DNA of 10,202 nt from Planctomycetota bacterium (lineage in GTDB: Bacteria > Planctomycetota > PUPC01 > JABMSA01 > JAUWKK01): positions 1-10,202 of the forward strand of contig JAUWKK010000070.1 of NCBI GenBank assembly GCA_030614245.1, read 5' to 3'. Shown piece by piece: positions 7,376 through 10,202 of the stretch. The translations under genes and the position numbers were made by a program. Below the pieces are notes generated by a model, which was given only the letters and a program-made list of their open reading frames with translations, was not told the origin of the DNA and made no database searches. Each line of letters starts with the position of its first letter. Position 1 is the first letter of the stretch.

Positions 7376-7424
7376 GTGCCCAAACGGTGCCCAAAACCTG
7401 GCACAAGTGCCCAAACGGTGCCCA
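7376..7424. repeat. Two 18-bp direct repeats
   Basis: GTGCCCAAACGGTGCCCA occurs exactly at 7376-7393 and 7407-7424 (31-bp period). Each copy itself contains GTGCCCA twice. Read on the minus strand, the copies give WAPFGH and GTVWAQ in a 67-codon frame (7466-7263). Strings like TVWAQSG are ones I associate, from memory only, with tails of tyrosine integrases in PVC-type bacteria. Confidence 0.6.
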
Positions 7425-7463
7425 GGTATTCTCCGCAAGTGTCCGCTTATGTCCGCGCATGAC

Positions 7464-7496
7464 CAAGCCCCTAAGTCGCGGAGACTCAGGGGCTTG
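7464..7496. terminator. Hairpin, possible bidirectional terminator
   Basis: CAAGCCCCTAAGTC (7464-7477), loop GCGGA, then GACTCAGGGGCTTG (7483-7496): a 14-bp stem with one A-C mismatch. There is no clear U-tract on either side. It could stop transcription weakly or be a repeat element. Confidence 0.4.
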
Positions 7497-7638
7497 TGTC
7501 GTAAGTCGCTGGCTGCCCGGATGATGGGACGCTATTGCTCATGCAACCTTCTGTAGGATCCCGGCCTCATACACATAGCGTTCAATCACCATTCCGCCCC
7601 AGTTACAGAGTGTACCAAAACGCCCTCGCTACCATGCC

Positions 7639-7985
7639 TCATCGTCTCCCATCGTGGGCAGCCTCGACCATCGCCAAGACCCCCGCCTGATGGCGTCGGG
7701 CAGGCCGTTCCACGCTTCGATAACGGCCACAAGGTCCGCTGGCAGCGGCCCTCCTTTACTGCTCTCGCTGTGTTTCTGTACTGCTCTGGTACTGCTTCTT
7801 GACCGTCCGGCATGTGTATGGCGTGCGCCCGCTTCTGTCCGGTCATCGGCATGCCGCGCGCTTGTATCATCTTGCTGTTGTCCGACATGCGACACGTTCT
7901 GACCGCCGGAGTGCTGTTGCCGTCCTTTTCGCGACACGCCGCCATTAGCACTGTCGCCGGGTTCGAATCCCGCCCTCTCCGCCAT
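7639..7985 (-). pseudogene. Integrase-tail-like ORF remnant, frameshifted
   Basis: The minus-strand frame begins as MAERAGFEPGD on the antisense of the tRNA 3' end (ATG 7985-7983). It runs through a Gln/His/Ser/Arg-rich linker and reaches PLPADLVAVIEAWNGLPDAIRRG near 7690. If one G is added to the GGGGG run (7684-7680), it continues VLAMVEAAHDGRR and stops at 7641-7639. Without it, the frame drifts and stops at 7629. The 'AVIEAW..LPDAI..G.LAMV' ending is, from memory, like C-terminal tails of tyrosine integrases or neighbouring ORFs in Planctomycetota. No catalytic R-H-R-Y core is present, so at most this is a fragment. No convincing ribosome site was seen. Confidence 0.35.
7959..7984 (+). 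tRNA. 3' end fragment of a tRNA (Ser-type), likely attachment-site remnant
   Basis: GGGTTCGAATCCCGCC followed by CTCTCCGCCA has the T-loop, the 3' acceptor strand, discriminator G and encoded CCA of a bacterial tRNA, closest to tRNA-Ser by the CTCTCCGCCA end. Upstream there is no matching GGAGAGG acceptor strand, D-arm or anticodon arm at the expected 85-95 nt. It is therefore not a complete gene. Such 26-nt tRNA ends are typical att cores left by integrated elements. Confidence 0.6.
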
Positions 7986-7997
7986 GTAAGTCGTTGC

Positions 7998-8027
7998 GCA
8001 GCAGGAGTTTTCCGCTCCTGCTGCTTT
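7998..8027 (+). terminator. Rho-independent terminator
   Basis: GCAGCAGGAG (7998-8007), loop TTTTCCG, CTCCTGCTGC (8015-8024): a perfect 10-bp stem followed by TTTCATTATT. It lies 13 nt after the tRNA CCA end, the normal place for a tRNA terminator. This suggests that the tRNA end and its original downstream flank were transferred or retained together. Confidence 0.7.
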
Positions 8028-8070
8028 CATTATTGCGATATCCTGGATAAATGTGCGGCAGGCCATGCCA

Positions 8071-8109
8071 TAGGCAGGCAGGCTTTCAGCCCTCCGTAGG
8101 CGGGCAGGC
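8071..8109. repeat. GC-rich direct repeat related to the 3868 palindrome
   Basis: TAGGCAGGCAGGC (8071-8083) and TAGGCGGGCAGGC (8097-8109) differ at one base and are 26 bp apart. Their AGGCAGGC and AGGCGGGC units are complements of the GCCTGCCT and GCCCGCCT in the palindrome at 3868-3894. Confidence 0.4.
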
Positions 8110-8248
8110 CTCCAATGCAATTAATGAGCCGCCTGGCAAGGCTGCTCGACATGCACCTTGCGCGTGGGCTGTCGCTTTCTTCCGACATCCGGCTGGTGAG
8201 GTGGTGAAGGACTCCGCCAACTCGTCCACACGCCGGCTGCCGTCTCCA

Positions 8249-10202
8249 TCACGGGCACCCGCCGCCACGGCCGAGGTTGGCGCGGACGCCGAGCAAGTCC
8301 ATGACATTCACGCAGTTATCGCCATTGACGTCGCCATAGAGCGGCATCATCTTCTCAGCGACGGCCTCCACGGAATCGCGGACTGTTGGGTCTGTGCCAT
8401 CCTGGAAGCCCTCGACTGTCACGCTCTCGCTCTCGCCGACAATGGCATGCCGCGTCGGCGTCATTACCAGCGTAATGACCTTGCTCTCTCCGGGAGCGAG
8501 CAGGCCGGGCTCGTACCCGTCCGGGCCGGTGATCTGCGACGTTATGCTCGTTGTGCCGACCCAGTAGCCCACACACCATCCGGCCTCGCTTCCTGTGCTG
8601 CCCCGGAGGATGAACGACCCGTCAACTAGACTATCGTTCTCGACTTTGATCTGATACACGGCTGCGCCGCCATGCCTCACCGTCTGTGTCTCGATCTGAT
8701 CGCCCGCTGGTTCGGCATAGTAGACGTTGTTCTCGGCATACGCCGCCCGGTTCTCGCTGTCCTTCTTGATGAGCAGGTCGGCAGGCAGATCGGCCCTCGG
8801 TATCTGCGCCGTGTAATTCGCCGGGCCGCTCATGATGATGTCCCTGACCGGGTTCGTCTCGCCATCGTCCCACTGAACGAAGACCCAGCCCAGTCCCGGA
8901 TTTGCCGTGAGTTGGACGGGCGTGCCTTCCTGATACCACGGATCGCCTTCGCCTTCGGGATCAACGTCAACCGAGCAGCCAGCGGCTTCAGCTTCCGCTG
9001 GAACTACGGACACCGTCAGTTCATGCCAGGTGTCGAAGCTGGCCGTGACGGTCATGTCGGCATTCACGGTGATCTCGTGGCTCTGGTCGCCACCATCTGA
9101 CCACGAGTTGAATAAGTACTTCGTACCAATCGCATCCTGCGGCTGGGGGCTGGACACCTCTATCGTGTGTGTTGTGCCGGCGTAACACGTCAACGTGTGT
9201 GATACCGAATATATGAGGCCGTCGACGATGATTTCCAGCCCGGCATCCACCGGTTCCGCCGCCCCGGTGACGAGAACGGTAACTGTGTACTCGGCGCTTG
9301 CAGAAGCGAAACCTTCCGCGGCGCCGATCAGTGTTGTCGAGCCGCTGCTGTAGGCAGTCACATAGACCGTGACCGAGGGCTCGCCCTGAGCGATCGTGAC
9401 GGTCTCGCCAGGCGCTACGGGACTGGTTGCACCCGCGTCGGAAAAGACGTTGATGACACCCTCATCGTAGGTCAATGTCACGGCGACACCGCCTGCCGGC
9501 GCCGTCTGGCCTTCCGGCAGAGAGATGGTCTGCGGCTTCGGTCCGGGGTCGGTTGCGATAGTCAGGCTGTCCGTCTCCGGACTCATACTGAGCCCCACAG
9601 GCGGCGGCGGTGCGACCCCGGCGAACTGCAACTCGGAGAGGTGCACCCAAGTGCCATGCAGACCGCTGTTGATGTCGATCCCTATCCAGCGGGCGCTGAT
9701 GCCGCCCATTGCGATCTCATCGCTGGGGGGCATGTTCGGGGTGCCGGGAGCCCGGGTGAAGGTCTGCCCACCGGCGGTCCCCAGCAGGGTCCAGCCGTCG
9801 CCGACGCCCGGAACGCCCGGATCGGCCGCGTCGTTCGAGTAGTAGATGTCGGCCTGAAAAATACCGTACCCCCCGGAACCGCTATAGTTGCCGTTCCAGA
9901 CCCTTAAGGTCTCCAGAACGCAGCTCTGGCCCAAATCGACCTTGAACCACTCGTCAGAGACGGGTATCGCGCCCCCGTTAGCCCATACTGAGCAGTCGTG
10001 GACTTCGTTGGGATATTCACCGGTCAGGCCCACGCCATTGACGACATTCATCGGGTCATAGCCGGAGTACGTGCTTGAGGCGGTGCCGATGATGCCGGCG
10101 TTGGGAATGAGGGGCCAGATAACACGGTAATCCGACGTGGCTTCGACATATCCTTCGGCGGTGGCCGTCAGGGTGGTCGTGCCGGCGGCGATGGGCGAAA
10201 AA
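8249..10202 (-). CDS. Large secreted discoidin/Ig-like/InlB-repeat protein, 5'-truncated by window
   Basis: The frame is open from the right edge; 650 residues are visible and the true start lies outside. It would be misleading to start it at the internal ATG 10051, because conserved sequence continues upstream (TTLTATAEGYVEATSDYRV, an Ig-like strand also echoed later as TTLIGAAEGFASASAEY). Numbered from the edge, the visible domains in order are: the end of a Big-like domain (1-25); a discoidin (F5/8 type C)-like domain (about 33-200, with WFKVDLGQSCVLETLRVWN and ISARWIGIDINSG); an Ig/Big-like domain (about 205-315); two bacterial InlB-type repeats (about 340-465, FNSWSDGGDQSHEITVNADM and WVFVQWDDGE); and the 179-residue C-terminal module shared with the beta-helix gene, ending in the dockerin-like loop GDVNGDNCVNVMDL. 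It is presumably exported and surface-associated, binding sugars or other surfaces. No catalytic domain is visible in this part. Confidence 0.8.
   Translation of the reverse strand, partial: FSPIAAGTTTLTATAEGYVEATSDYRVIWPLIPNAGIIGTASSTYSGYDPMNVVNGVGLTGEYPNEVHDCSVWANGGAIPVSDEWFKVDLGQSCVLETLRVWNGNYSGSGGYGIFQADIYYSNDAADPGVPGVGDGWTLLGTAGGQTFTRAPGTPNMPPSDEIAMGGISARWIGIDINSGLHGTWVHLSELQFAGVAPPPPVGLSMSPETDSLTIATDPGPKPQTISLPEGQTAPAGGVAVTLTYDEGVINVFSDAGATSPVAPGETVTIAQGEPSVTVYVTAYSSGSTTLIGAAEGFASASAEYTVTVLVTGAAEPVDAGLEIIVDGLIYSVSHTLTCYAGTTHTIEVSSPQPQDAIGTKYLFNSWSDGGDQSHEITVNADMTVTASFDTWHELTVSVVPAEAEAAGCSVDVDPEGEGDPWYQEGTPVQLTANPGLGWVFVQWDDGETNPVRDIIMSGPANYTAQIPRADLPADLLIKKDSENRAAYAENNVYYAEPAGDQIETQTVRHGGAAVYQIKVENDSLVDGSFILRGSTGSEAGWCVGYWVGTTSITSQITGPDGYEPGLLAPGESKVITLVMTPTRHAIVGESESVTVEGFQDGTDPTVRDSVEAVAEKMMPLYGDVNGDNCVNVMDLLGVRANLGRGGGCP
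8252..8788 (-). repeat. Copy 2 of the shared C-terminal module
   Basis: It encodes LPADLLIKKDSEN through the terminal GCP of the minus-strand protein, the inverted counterpart of 1126-1662. Differences are scattered substitutions with no gap. The last 45 residues, including the Ca-loop, differ at only a few positions. Confidence 0.8.

Larger units (their letters stand above)
7184..8248. other. Gap with mobile-element and tRNA remnants
   Basis: No intact gene is visible. The stretch contains hairpins, a spaced direct repeat, an integrase-tail-like minus-strand frame, the 3' end of a tRNA gene, a terminator and GC-rich repeats, all listed separately. A short minus-strand frame at about 7547-7630 (GGMVIERYVYEAGILQKVA at its end) looks coding-like but is unrecognised. 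Taken together it resembles the scar of a lost or rearranged integrated element. Confidence 0.45.

Noticed and set aside
7376..7424. CRISPR array
   Set aside because: There are only two repeat copies with a 13-bp gap, far too short for spacers, and no cas genes nearby.
7890..7984. A complete tRNA gene
   Set aside because: The 3' end is convincing, but no complementary 5' acceptor strand, D-loop or anticodon stem fits upstream. GGAGTGC near 7907 pairs at only 5 of 7 positions and has no D-arm after it.
8051..8629. Plus-strand ORF opposite the shared C-terminal module
   Set aside because: It is the antisense of the dockerin-ending gene. A similar antisense frame appears opposite the copy at 1297-1737, as expected from shared codon bias.

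Overview
The window comes from a GC-rich bacterium. The best guess is a Planctomycetota/PVC-type lineage or a similar environmental group, judged from protein style rather than a marker gene. It carries large secreted beta-helix and discoidin/Ig-like proteins ending in a single dockerin-like Ca-loop. It also has duplicated SPFH membrane proteins and long poorly coding gaps. No rRNA or complete tRNA is present, so the assignment stays tentative.

Layout: (1) 64-1665 (+) is a secreted parallel beta-helix protein. (2) 1666-2835 is a long gap. It holds a structured stem-loop just after gene 1, a possible decayed minus-strand reading frame, and two back-to-back sigma70-like promoters near 2660-2755. 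(3) 2836-3647 (+) is a DUF4263/Shedu-family nuclease-like gene, split by a single-base frameshift. (4) 3648-4027 is a gap with a GC-rich palindromic repeat and a promoter almost identical in its -10 region to the one before the DUF4263 gene. (5) 4028-7183 (+) is a two-gene operon of paralogous, membrane-anchored SPFH/band-7 proteins; the first is also split by one missing base. (6) 7184-8248 is a gap that looks like an integration scar: direct repeats, hairpins, a phage-integrase-tail-like reading frame, the last 26 nt of a tRNA-Ser-type gene, and a strong intrinsic terminator. (7) 8249-10202 (-) is the C-terminal part of a large secreted discoidin/Ig/InlB-like protein that runs off the window.

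The genes fall into two themes. The two outer genes are cell-surface or exported proteins that end in the same roughly 179-residue C-terminal module. They face each other, forming an inverted repeat of about 540 bp around the central 6.6 kb. The central genes are a membrane SPFH pair, probably a hetero-oligomer in the style of HflK/HflC or prohibitin, and a possible defence nuclease. The most unusual structural observation is that both SPFH proteins carry three consecutive beta-rich modules with a recurring 'PxG...VxV...G...PGxxxxNP' pattern between the membrane anchor and the SPFH core. That recalls, without proving, the repeat-shoulder-cap order of the major vault protein. Three frameshifts in 10 kb can each be repaired by adding one C (plus strand), so sequencing or assembly error is a serious alternative to true gene decay.
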